A DNA stretch of 14,852 nt from CAZKDV01 sp964551645 (GTDB lineage: Bacteria; Bacteroidota; Bacteroidia; Bacteroidales; DTU049), in NCBI GenBank assembly GCA_964551645.1, contig CAZKDV010000062.1:1-14852 (forward strand). The letters run 5' to 3'. Made by a program: the position numbers and the translations under genes. The notes beneath the pieces were generated by a model, which was given only the letters and a program-made list of their open reading frames with translations, had not been told where the DNA came from and did no database searches. How positions within the stretch are numbered: the first letter of the stretch is position 1; the number at the start of each line of letters is the position of its first letter. Positions 7,177 through 14,155 of this stretch are shown one piece after another.

Positions 7177-8481
7177 ATGTCAATAAGTGAAAAAATGCAA
7201 ATTTTACTCTTAGGTTCGGGTGGTAGAGAGTGTGCCTTAGCTTATTCTATAGCGAAAAGTAATTTATGTAAAAAATTATATATAGCACCGGGCAATGGTG
7301 GCACAACAGAATACGGCATTAATGTTTCAATACCAATATTGGATTTTGAAGCTATTAAAGAATTTTGTTTGGAGCAAAAGATTAAAATAGTAGTTGTTGG
7401 ACCGGAGTTACCACTAGTAGAGGGGATTTCAGACTTTTTTGCAAAAGACGAACAATTGAATGATATTATTGTGATTGGACCTAACAAAAAGGGAGCTCAA
7501 CTTGAAGGCAGCAAATCATTTTCTAAGTCTTTTATGAAAAGACACGGTATTCCAACAGCTGCTTATAGTTCTTTTGATGCAAACACAATAATTGATGCCA
7601 AAAAATATTTAAGCACTCTTAAGCCCCCTTATGTTATCAAAGCAGATGGATTAGCAGCAGGAAAGGGCGTTGTTATATGCAATGATATTACTGAAGCAAG
7701 CAATGCAATTGATGAAATGATTGAAAAAAATATATTCGGAGAAGCAGGTCAAACAATTGTAATAGAGGAGTTTCTTCAAGGAATTGAGGCAAGTGCATTT
7801 GTGTTGTGCGATGGAGTTAATTATCTTGTTTTGCCTGAAGCAAAAGATTATAAACGAATTGGAAATGGAGATACGGGCTTGAATACGGGAGGCATGGGAA
7901 GCGTTTCGCCTGTTCCATTTATTGATGATGAATTTAGAGATAAAATTCAAAAAAATATTATTGAACCAACAATAAATGGATTGAAAAAAGAAGGAATAGA
8001 GTATAAAGGTTTTCTTTTTATCGGACTGATGAATGTTAATGGAGAACCTTATGTGATAGAATATAATGTACGACTCGGAGACCCTGAAACACAAGTTATT
8101 TTGCCAAGAATAGAAAATGATATTGTAGAGTTGTTTAATTCATTCAAAGATCAAACTTTAAATAAACATCAAATACGATTAAGTCCTAATTATATTGTTA
8201 ATGTTGTTTTAGCTGTTGAGGGTTATCCCGGCTCATATAAAAAGGATATTAATTTATCAATAAATGACACTCCTGAAAACTCAATACTATTTCATGCCGG
8301 AACAAGTATAGATGATGGACAACTGAAAACATCGGGCGGAAGAGTTATGTCTGTATGTGGTATCGGAAAAACATTGAACGAGGCTGTTCAAAATGCTTAT
8401 ATGATGACAGAAAAAGTTGTTTTTAATGAAAAATATTATAGAAAAGATATTGGAAAAGATATAATCTCTTACTGCAAATAA
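7177..8481 (+). CDS. purD: Phosphoribosylamine--glycine ligase (GAR synthetase)
   Basis: PurD joins 5-phosphoribosylamine and glycine using ATP, the second step of de novo purine synthesis, in the cytoplasm. The 434-residue length is normal. The N-terminal domain opens QILLLGSGGREC and continues with APGNGGT and VVVGPELPLVEG. The ATP-grasp domain has KADGLAAGKGVV (155-166), a conserved GDTGLNTGGMGS (231-242) and the metal-binding EYNVRLGDPETQ (295-306). The C-terminal domain holds FHAGT and TSGGRVM. In most homologues I know, the first motif is GGREHA; here His is Cys. The start at 7177 gives six extra residues; ATG at 7195 would match the usual family N terminus better, and neither has a clear ribosome site. 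A DUF6427 gene follows after eight bases. Confidence 0.97.
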   Translation: MSISEKMQILLLGSGGRECALAYSIAKSNLCKKLYIAPGNGGTTEYGINVSIPILDFEAIKEFCLEQKIKIVVVGPELPLVEGISDFFAKDEQLNDIIVIGPNKKGAQLEGSKSFSKSFMKRHGIPTAAYSSFDANTIIDAKKYLSTLKPPYVIKADGLAAGKGVVICNDITEASNAIDEMIEKNIFGEAGQTIVIEEFLQGIEASAFVLCDGVNYLVLPEAKDYKRIGNGDTGLNTGGMGSVSPVPFIDDEFRDKIQKNIIEPTINGLKKEGIEYKGFLFIGLMNVNGEPYVIEYNVRLGDPETQVILPRIENDIVELFNSFKDQTLNKHQIRLSPNYIVNVVLAVEGYPGSYKKDINLSINDTPENSILFHAGTSIDDGQLKTSGGRVMSVCGIGKTLNEAVQNAYMMTEKVVFNEKYYRKDIGKDIISYCK

Positions 8482-8489
8482 AGCTAAAT

Positions 8490-9470
8490 ATGTTAGTTAG
8501 ATTATATAAAAATGTTGAATATTTTAAATGGTTTATTGTAATTGCCGTTTCAGTGCTTTTTTTGCTGCCTTACAAAACATATCTTAATGTTGAACATTCT
8601 GTTAGCTTAATTGATAAGTTCTTAAACTTTTCTTTTTTATCATTTACTTTTTCAATCCAACTTAATCAAATCATAAATATATTAGTTGTTTTAGTGATTG
8701 GCATTGCTTTTTTTCAGTTATTAATTCTAAATCATATTATTGAACGCAAGAACTTTTTGGGATTGTTTTTTGCTTTTTTATGTTTTTCAACACTACAAAC
8801 GAACTATTTTTCGGTTGCAGATATTTTTGCTGTTTTCTTTGTATATAAAAGTATCCAAAAACTACTTAATGCTGAAAACTCAGCAAAAGAAATGATGATT
8901 TTTTTTGATGCAGGCTTTTTGTTGGGTTTGGCTTTTTTGTTCAATACTTGCACTTTTATCTATAGTTTTGTGATATTTGCTGTTATCATTATTAATAGGC
9001 AATATCAATGGAGAAATTGGTTTGTCGGCATCTTAGGATTAGTCTTGCCTTTTGTTTTTCTTAATGCGTATTTGTTTACATTTAAAGATATTGTTGTTAA
9101 TGAGTTAGTTAGTGATTTACAATTTTCGAGCAAAAATATACTTCAACACTTTCATGGTTTTTATTGGTATTTTATAATAATAATATTATTATCTTTTATT
9201 TCACTTATGTATATTGTATGGCAACTTCAAGATAAGAAAATACATATCAGAAAAAAGACTTGGTCTTTAATTTCTATTTTTTTCATTTCATTAATTGGAT
9301 TGCTTTTTCAACCTAACAATCAGTCTATATTTGTCTTGTTTTTGTCTTTACCTTTAGCTTACTTTTTTATGCTTATTGCTGAGAGATTATTGATTGTGAA
9401 AAAAATTAAATTTACCAATATAATAGATTTGTTTGCTATTGTCGTTTTGTTGTTTAGATTTTTTGAATGA
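8490..9470 (+). CDS. DUF6427 family polytopic inner-membrane protein
   Basis: The 326-residue protein is made almost entirely of hydrophobic helices, about nine or ten (near 12-30, 60-82, 90-105, 107-124, 138-168 as a pair, 177-196, 224-245, 257-273, 278-302 and 311-324), separated by short polar loops. Conserved-looking features are an N-terminal LVRLYKN, a central RQYQWRNWFVG just before a helix, and FQPNNQSIFVL before the penultimate helix. These match the Bacteroidota family DUF6427, which has no established function and which I recall next to purine or pyrimidine genes in relatives. It begins eight bases after purD and is probably in its operon. The overall look resembles membrane proteins of lipid or glycan transfer, but no catalytic motif can be named. 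Recognition is moderate. Confidence 0.72.
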   Translation: MLVRLYKNVEYFKWFIVIAVSVLFLLPYKTYLNVEHSVSLIDKFLNFSFLSFTFSIQLNQIINILVVLVIGIAFFQLLILNHIIERKNFLGLFFAFLCFSTLQTNYFSVADIFAVFFVYKSIQKLLNAENSAKEMMIFFDAGFLLGLAFLFNTCTFIYSFVIFAVIIINRQYQWRNWFVGILGLVLPFVFLNAYLFTFKDIVVNELVSDLQFSSKNILQHFHGFYWYFIIIILLSFISLMYIVWQLQDKKIHIRKKTWSLISIFFISLIGLLFQPNNQSIFVLFLSLPLAYFFMLIAERLLIVKKIKFTNIIDLFAIVVLLFRFFE

Positions 9471-9509
9471 GCTAACTAAATTAATATTATGCGAATATGT
9501 TAAAAATTG

Positions 9510-9517
9510 TATCTTTG
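9510..9517 (+). promoter_or_regulatory. Probable -7 promoter box of the T9SS-sorted protein gene
   Basis: TATCTTTG fits the Bacteroidota -7 consensus TAnnTTTG and sits in the 73-base gap behind the DUF6427 gene, 26 bases before the next ATG. No clean -33 TTTG is seen at the right distance; TTATG near 9487-9491 is the nearest candidate. The same octamer occurs at 10420-10427. The position in the only larger gap of this stretch makes a real promoter likely. Confidence 0.55.
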
Positions 9518-9543
9518 TAACATAAATCAATAAATCTACATCT

Positions 9544-10365
9544 ATGAAAAAATTATTATTCTTATTGTCTTTTGTAATTATTTTTGGCTCAGCCAATTCA
9601 CAAGTACTTTTAGAAGAAACTTTTACTTCTTCATCTAAACCGGCAGCTTGGAAATTAGAAGATTTGTCAGGTAGTTTTGAAGAGTGGGATTGGGAGTTTA
9701 CTTCCGGTTTTGCAACTCATATTTTTTATATGTCAAGTTTGTACACTAGACCAGCTAATGCTTGGATGATCACTAAGGCAGTGCCACTTGTTGCCGGAGA
9801 AACATACTCCATACAATTTGACATTAGTGTAAACACAGAATTAGGTTCTGGAGGCGTTCAGGTTAATGGACCTGCAATGTTGCGTGTGAAAACAGGTAAA
9901 TCACAGACTGCCAGTGCTTTGACCGTAGAGTTGTATGACAATAATTATGTTGATAATCTTGCTTGGAAAACAATTACTAAAACATTTATCGCAGAAGAAA
10001 CTACTGATTATTATTTTGGATTTAATTGTTATTCTTCTGGTGCTGGCGGCATGAGTGGAAATGCAGTTAATATTAGAGTGGATAATGTTAAAATAATGCA
10101 AGAAAATGCTCAGACAGTTTCAGATTTAACTGATACGAAAATCAGTGTATTCCCCAATCCAGTTAATGATTATTTATTTATTGGCGGATTGCAAACAGAT
10201 TCACAAATAAGAATTTATGACATTCTTGGAAATGTTTGTATTGAAAAAAACTTGTCTTCAGAATCAGAAACAATAGATATAAAACATCTTTCCAACGGGC
10301 AATACTTTATCGTTATTGATAATAATAATAAAGTGTACAGAGATAAAATTGTGATTCAAAAATAA
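9544..10365 (+). CDS. Secreted protein with choice-of-anchor-J-like body and type A T9SS sorting domain
   Basis: The 273-residue product has a signal peptide (cleavage near residue 19, SANS/Q). The body, about 20-190, is beta-rich and resembles the choice-of-anchor J jelly-roll group: EETFTSSSKPAAW at the start, then AWMITKAVPLVAGETYSI and a closing strand RVDNVKIM. The C-terminal domain from about 196 is a classic type A type IX secretion signal: KISVFPNPVNDYLFI, then IRIYDILGNV, then LSNGQYFIVID and a terminal Lys-rich strand. It is therefore expected to be exported by the Sec system and then across the outer membrane by T9SS, with removal of the tail. No catalytic residues are recognised, so it may bind a glycan or surface component. 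It appears to be a single-gene unit with its own promoter box and a gene-free gap behind it. Confidence 0.85.
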   Translation: MKKLLFLLSFVIIFGSANSQVLLEETFTSSSKPAAWKLEDLSGSFEEWDWEFTSGFATHIFYMSSLYTRPANAWMITKAVPLVAGETYSIQFDISVNTELGSGGVQVNGPAMLRVKTGKSQTASALTVELYDNNYVDNLAWKTITKTFIAEETTDYYFGFNCYSSGAGGMSGNAVNIRVDNVKIMQENAQTVSDLTDTKISVFPNPVNDYLFIGGLQTDSQIRIYDILGNVCIEKNLSSESETIDIKHLSNGQYFIVIDNNNKVYRDKIVIQK

Positions 10366-10419
10366 TTTCGCATTAACATTTTTTAACTATTATTAACTTT
10401 TTTTAATAAGATATTGAGT

Positions 10420-10427
10420 TATCTTTG
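10420..10427 (+). promoter_or_regulatory. Possible -7 promoter box in the gap before pgi
   Basis: TATCTTTG matches the TAnnTTTG consensus and is identical to the box at 9510-9517. It lies 165 bases before pgi, which has a nearer box of its own. The expected -33 region is T-rich (around 10396-10400) without an exact TTTG. A transcript would start near 10433 and meet a strong hairpin about 45-75 bases later. Confidence 0.45.
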
Positions 10428-10432
10428 TAGCT

Positions 10433-10515
10433 ATTGAGCATAGTGTTTCAATTTTAGTTAATAATTTGGGTTAATACATAAGAACACTCTACAAAACGGA
10501 GTGTTCTTATCGTTT
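10433..10515 (+). ncRNA. Candidate short RNA or attenuated leader upstream of pgi
   Basis: This 227-base gap (10366-10592) has no plausible protein gene. Between the promoter-like box ending at 10427 and the hairpin ending at 10510, a transcript of about 80 bases would carry a weak 5' stem (ATTGA at 10433-10437 with TCAAT at 10448-10452), an A/U-rich middle and the perfect 3' hairpin. That layout suits either a small RNA or a leader ended by attenuation before pgi. I recognise no known RNA family. The call rests on layout only. Confidence 0.25.
10478..10510 (+). terminator. Perfect 12-bp hairpin between the T9SS gene and pgi
   Basis: The arm ATAAGAACACTC (10478-10489) is exactly complementary to GAGTGTTCTTAT (10499-10510), with a nine-base loop TACAAAACG. 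No other stem of this quality was noticed in the window. The 3' side is T-rich (TTCTTATCGTTTATAAT) but has no clean U-run, so it fits a Bacteroidota-type intrinsic terminator only moderately. It could end the upstream unit, read on either strand, or act as an attenuator. Confidence 0.55.
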
Positions 10516-10570
10516 ATAATTATCCGATTAATATTACAATGATGCTTAATCCAAGTCGTGAAAAATGATG

Positions 10571-10578
10571 TATTTTTG
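10571..10578 (+). promoter_or_regulatory. Probable -7 promoter box of pgi
   Basis: TATTTTTG fits the TAnnTTTG consensus and ends 14 bases before the pgi start, followed by CAAATAAAAAAATT, an A-rich leader typical of translation starts in this phylum. No convincing -33 TTTG is seen 19-21 bases upstream. Transcription from here would give a very short leader that bypasses the hairpin at 10478-10510. Confidence 0.5.
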
Positions 10579-10592
10579 CAAATAAAAAAATT

Positions 10593-11945
10593 ATGACATT
10601 AAACATAACAACAAAATATGCCAAAGGTTTTATAGATAAAGATGCTATTGCTAAACTTCAACCTTATGCAGAATATTGTCATAAGTCTTTGATTGAAAAA
10701 ACAGGCAAGGGAAATGACTTTTTAGGCTGGTTGGATTTGCCTGAAAAAATGCTAAAAGATGAAGTTTTGTTTGAAACATTAAGTAAAATTAAAAACAAAT
10801 GGCAGCAGTTGAAAATTACTCATATTGTTGTAATTGGCATTGGTGGTTCTTATTTGGGAACTAAAGCAATTTATGAGGCTTTGTGTTCTAATTTGTCAGA
10901 AGAGCAATTTAAACTTGTTTTTGCAGGACATCATATTGATTCTTTGGGTTTTAATGCGATAATTAATGAATTGAAAGATGAGAATTTTGCAATCATTCTT
11001 ATATCTAAATCTGGAACAACTCTTGAACCTGCATTGGCATTTCGTTCTTTACTACAATTAATGAAGTTGCAATTCGGTGATGATAAAATAAGTGATAGAA
11101 TTATTGCAATAACTGATGAGAAAAAAGGATCTTTGAAAAAACTTGCCGATAGAAATAATTGGCAAACTTTTGTTATTGCAGATGATGTGGGAGGAAGATA
11201 TTCAGTTTTATCTCCTGTGGGCATAGTTCCTTTGTTCTTAATTGGATTTGATGTTTTATCGCTTTTGCGAGGAGCTAAAGAAATGCAAAATTTTCTATGT
11301 ACGCAATATAAATACGATGAAAATCCTGCTTTACAATATGCTGTTTTAAGATATACTCTCTATAATTCAGGAAAACCTATTGAGATTTTAACTTCATTTC
11401 ATCCACACTTACAATATTTAATTGAATGGTGGAAACAGTTGTTTGGCGAAAGTGAAGGCAAGCAAGGTAGGGGAGTGTTTCCTTCAGGAGTAGTTTATTC
11501 GACAGACTTACACTCAATGGGGCAATATGTTCAAGATGGTCTTCGAATTATTTTTGAAACATTTATTACTACTCAATTTAGTGCAGAAGATATCGTTGTG
11601 CCTCATAATATAGAAAATGATGATGAATTAAATTATCTTGCAGGAGCAAAACTCAGTGATATTCAAAAACAAGCCGAAAAAGGAACAATTTTGGCTCATT
11701 ACGAAGGTGGTGTACCAATTATAGAATTGAACATTGAAACGATTGATGAATACAATATTGGGCAATTAGTTTACTTTTTTGAGTTTGCATGTGCCATAAG
11801 TGGATATTTACTTGAAGTAAATCCGTTTGACCAACCGGGTGTTGAAGCATATAAATTAAATATGTTTGCACTTTTACACAAGCCCGGAATGGAAGCTGAA
11901 ACAAAACAAATTAATGAAAAAATTAAACAGTATGAACAACTTTAA
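10593..11945 (+). CDS. pgi: Glucose-6-phosphate isomerase
   Basis: Pgi interconverts glucose 6-phosphate and fructose 6-phosphate in glycolysis and gluconeogenesis, in the cytoplasm. At 450 residues it belongs to the short bacterial form. Both sugar-isomerase (SIS) halves are visible: IGIGGSYLGTKAIYEAL in the first, with the phosphate-binding SKSGTTLEPAL, and GESEGKQGRGVFPSG in the second. The expected catalytic residues are present: Glu286 in ESEGK, His307 in TDLHSMGQ and Lys421 in PFDQPGVEAYK. SPVGIVPLFLIGFD is also a family segment. The start at 10593 follows an A-rich stretch 14 bases after a promoter-like box. The last 14 bases overlap the start chosen for the next gene, so the two are probably transcribed together. 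The identification is secure. Confidence 0.98.
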   Translation: MTLNITTKYAKGFIDKDAIAKLQPYAEYCHKSLIEKTGKGNDFLGWLDLPEKMLKDEVLFETLSKIKNKWQQLKITHIVVIGIGGSYLGTKAIYEALCSNLSEEQFKLVFAGHHIDSLGFNAIINELKDENFAIILISKSGTTLEPALAFRSLLQLMKLQFGDDKISDRIIAITDEKKGSLKKLADRNNWQTFVIADDVGGRYSVLSPVGIVPLFLIGFDVLSLLRGAKEMQNFLCTQYKYDENPALQYAVLRYTLYNSGKPIEILTSFHPHLQYLIEWWKQLFGESEGKQGRGVFPSGVVYSTDLHSMGQYVQDGLRIIFETFITTQFSAEDIVVPHNIENDDELNYLAGAKLSDIQKQAEKGTILAHYEGGVPIIELNIETIDEYNIGQLVYFFEFACAISGYLLEVNPFDQPGVEAYKLNMFALLHKPGMEAETKQINEKIKQYEQL

Positions 11946-13611
11946 GCAGTTTAATTTCTTGATTCTTAAATTATTTTTACGATTAAATATTATTTCGTTT
12001 TTTATATTATTATTTTGTACAAACTGTGCAAAAGTGGTTTCTCCTTCTGGAGGAGAAATAGATAAAGCTCCACCCGTATTATTGCAAGTGCAGCCACCAC
12101 AAAAGCAAATAGCATTACGCAAAGGAGTTATTGTTTTCAAATTTGATGAGTTTTTTACTCTTAAATCACCTTCAAAAGGACTTATTTTAAGTCCGCTAGT
12201 TGAAGAAGAATTAAAGTATGAAATTAAAGGAAAACAATTACTTATACATATTCCTGAAAGTATTAAAGATTCAACTACTTATTCAATTTTACTAAATAAT
12301 GTTATTGCAGATTATAATGAGGGTAATATCTTGCCTTCATTGAAATATACATTTTCAACAGGAGAGAAAATTGATTCACTCTTATTGTCGGGCAAAGCAA
12401 TAAATGCTGTTGATGGTAAATTTGTTGATAGTGCCATGGTGTTTTTAATGCCATCTGATGCCGATTCCGCTATGTTAAAAAAACAATTTGCATATATCAC
12501 TTTTACAGAACAAGGGAGTTTTCAATTTGAAAATATCTCAAGTGGAAGCTATAATTTGTTTTTATTGAAAGACAAAGACCAAAACTTTATTTATAGTAAT
12601 ATTGACGAACAAATTGCTTTTTATCCTGAATCAATCGAAGTAAAATTACACCAAATAGATGATAGCACTATTTCAAAACGAACTATCATTGAAAATCCTT
12701 TATTGGCATTTACAGAAAAAGACACCATATTAAAACTACTAAAATCAAGTTATGTACGCAAAGGATTAGCTGAACTGCACTTTAATCTACCGGTTACTAA
12801 TTTGGATATAATCCCATTAACAGATGATTTATTTGACTCAATAATAGTAACAAGAAATGAAAACTTGGATAGTGCCAAGTTATGGCTGATTAATGTCAAA
12901 TCGAATATATTAAATTTAGCTGTCAATATTGATAATGTGCCTTTTGATACAATAAGTTTGCTTGAAGCTAAAGGAAGAAATAAACTGCCAGATATGCCTT
13001 TGCTTAATATAAAACAAGACAAGCTGCACAAAGATAATGTATTAAGCTATTTTGATACTTTACGACTAAAAACCAATAATCCGATAAAACAAGTTGATTC
13101 GAGTAAAATATTCATTATTTCAAACAAAGATACTTTAATTCCCTATTTGCACATTTCGCAAGATAATCCTTTGTTTGTAAATGTTATATGTCCTTTTGAG
13201 AAAAACCAAAGCTATAATTTACATATTAAAGATAGCACTTTTGTTGATTATTTTGAGCAAAGAAATAAAGATTCATTGTCTTTGTCATTTAAGGTGTCAG
13301 ATGATACTTTTTATGGACGCTTAAAAATAAATATGGAAGCAAATATTGAAAACTGCCATATTATACAGTTGAAAAATGAAAAAGGAATTACACAATATGA
13401 GTTCAAGTTTTCTGACAAACAATCAACATATTTGTTTGAAAATATTGTGCCGAGCAATTATTCCGTATATCTTATTTACGATGATAATTGTAATGGAAAA
13501 TGGGATTCAGGACAATTTTTAGATAAAATTTTACCAGAGAAAACAGAATTGATTATTCCCAAAGTTGAACTAAGATCTAATTGGACAAACGAAATCAATT
13601 TATCTAAATAA
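11932..13611 (+). CDS. Probable lipoprotein with N-terminal SbsA/Big_5-type Ig domain
   Basis: With the ATG at 11932 the product has 559 residues. I chose this start because it places a hydrophobic segment (about 8-28) just ahead of the lipobox-like CTNC (Cys32); ATGs at 11866 and 11914 add a charged tail inside pgi. The sequence after Cys32, PSGGEIDKAPPVL, is typical of Bacteroidota lipoproteins of this kind. Residues 45-142 form an Ig-like SbsA/Big_5 domain (VIVFKFDEFF, then KDSTTYSILLNNVIAD and YTFSTG). A second beta-rich unit follows (LSGKAINAVDGKFVDSAMVFLM, FENISSGSYNLFLLKDKD), resembling a carboxypeptidase-regulatory-like fold. Near the end, DDNCNGKWDSG (from 517) looks like a Ca-loop or EF-hand-like turn. 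It is probably an envelope structural or binding protein; the function is unknown. Confidence 0.78.
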   Translation: MNNFKQFNFLILKLFLRLNIISFFILLFCTNCAKVVSPSGGEIDKAPPVLLQVQPPQKQIALRKGVIVFKFDEFFTLKSPSKGLILSPLVEEELKYEIKGKQLLIHIPESIKDSTTYSILLNNVIADYNEGNILPSLKYTFSTGEKIDSLLLSGKAINAVDGKFVDSAMVFLMPSDADSAMLKKQFAYITFTEQGSFQFENISSGSYNLFLLKDKDQNFIYSNIDEQIAFYPESIEVKLHQIDDSTISKRTIIENPLLAFTEKDTILKLLKSSYVRKGLAELHFNLPVTNLDIIPLTDDLFDSIIVTRNENLDSAKLWLINVKSNILNLAVNIDNVPFDTISLLEAKGRNKLPDMPLLNIKQDKLHKDNVLSYFDTLRLKTNNPIKQVDSSKIFIISNKDTLIPYLHISQDNPLFVNVICPFEKNQSYNLHIKDSTFVDYFEQRNKDSLSLSFKVSDDTFYGRLKINMEANIENCHIIQLKNEKGITQYEFKFSDKQSTYLFENIVPSNYSVYLIYDDNCNGKWDSGQFLDKILPEKTELIIPKVELRSNWTNEINLSK

Positions 13612-13633
13612 GTTTGTTTGTTGTCCTCGTTTA

Positions 13634-13650
13634 ACTATGTTTCGCATAGT
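13634..13650 (+). terminator. Small hairpin behind the Ig-domain lipoprotein gene
   Basis: ACTATG (13634-13639) pairs with CATAGT (13645-13650) around the loop TTTCG, 23 bases after the stop codon, followed by GTTTAAAT. The stem is only six pairs and there is no real U-run, so termination here is possible but weakly supported. The 130-base gap 13612-13741 otherwise holds the promoter box of the next unit. Confidence 0.3.
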
Positions 13651-13719
13651 GTTTAAATAAATAGGTATAAATAAAACAAAACATCTATCTAATTACTTTA
13701 TTTTCTCAAAAATAATAAT

Positions 13720-13727
13720 TAAGTTTG
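13720..13727 (+). promoter_or_regulatory. Probable -7 promoter box of the methylmalonyl-CoA unit
   Basis: TAAGTTTG matches TAnnTTTG and lies 14 bases before the epimerase start. About 20 bases upstream is TTTA (13697-13700), a one-base miss to the -33 TTTG. The A-rich CAAAAAAAATAAAC that follows resembles the pgi leader. Together with the gap in which it sits, this supports a separate transcription unit starting here. Confidence 0.55.
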
Positions 13728-13741
13728 CAAAAAAAATAAAC

Positions 13742-14149
13742 ATGAGTATTTCACATATTGAACATATTGGTATTGCAGTAAAAAACATGGAAGAGAGTAT
13801 AGCTTTTTATGAAGAAAAACTCGGAATGAAATGTTATGCAATTGAAGAAGTGCCAGATCAAAAAGTTAGAACTGCATTTTTTATGCTTGGTCAAACTAAG
13901 ATAGAATTGTTAGAATCAACAGATGCTGATGGTCCTATTGGTAAGTTTATTGAAAAGAAAGGCGAGGGGATTCATCATATTGCTTTTGCAGCAAAAGAAA
14001 TTGAACAAGTATTGTCAAATCTTGAGGAAAAAGGAGTACAGTTGATTGATAAACAGCCAAGAAAAGGAGCTGAAGGTCTTGATATTGCTTTCTTACATCC
14101 GAAATCAACAGGTGGAGTATTAATTGAATTATGCGAAAACAAAAAATAA
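13742..14149 (+). CDS. mce: Methylmalonyl-CoA epimerase
   Basis: This enzyme interconverts (S)- and (R)-methylmalonyl-CoA, linking propionyl-CoA carboxylation or decarboxylation with the B12-dependent mutase. The 135-residue length is normal. It is a vicinal-oxygen-chelate fold built of two similar halves: HIEHIGIAVKNMEESIAFYEEKLG with KIELLE, then GIHHIAFAAKEIE with GVLIELCE. The metal ligands expected from the family are His8, Glu55, His79 and Glu129. The segments PIGKF and RKGAEGLDIAFLHPKS are characteristic of the epimerase group rather than of lactoylglutathione lyase. The gene begins after a promoter-like box, and a carboxyltransferase gene follows after only six bases, as in propionate units of other Bacteroidota. 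Confidence 0.95.
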   Translation: MSISHIEHIGIAVKNMEESIAFYEEKLGMKCYAIEEVPDQKVRTAFFMLGQTKIELLESTDADGPIGKFIEKKGEGIHHIAFAAKEIEQVLSNLEEKGVQLIDKQPRKGAEGLDIAFLHPKSTGGVLIELCENKK

Positions 14150-14155
14150 ATATAC

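Noticed and set aside
7651..8094. Antisense open frame of 147 codons inside purD
   Set aside because: It lies fully opposite conserved purD motifs, is low in complexity and rich in Ile, Phe, Ser and Cys as expected for the complement of AT-rich coding DNA, and has no recognisable domain.
9177..9192. 16-base AT palindrome (ATAATAAT/ATTATTAT)
   Set aside because: It falls inside the DUF6427 coding sequence where a run of Ile and Leu codons explains it; no protein-binding role is supported.
10372..10406. Two similar TTAAC plus T-run stretches behind the T9SS gene as a terminator or repeat
   Set aside because: There is no stem before the T-runs, and such runs are common in AT-rich spacers.
10539..10568. 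Nine-codon mini-ORF (MMLNPSREK) upstream of pgi as a leader peptide
   Set aside because: It lies upstream of the nearest pgi promoter box, has no regulatory codon run and is of a length expected by chance.
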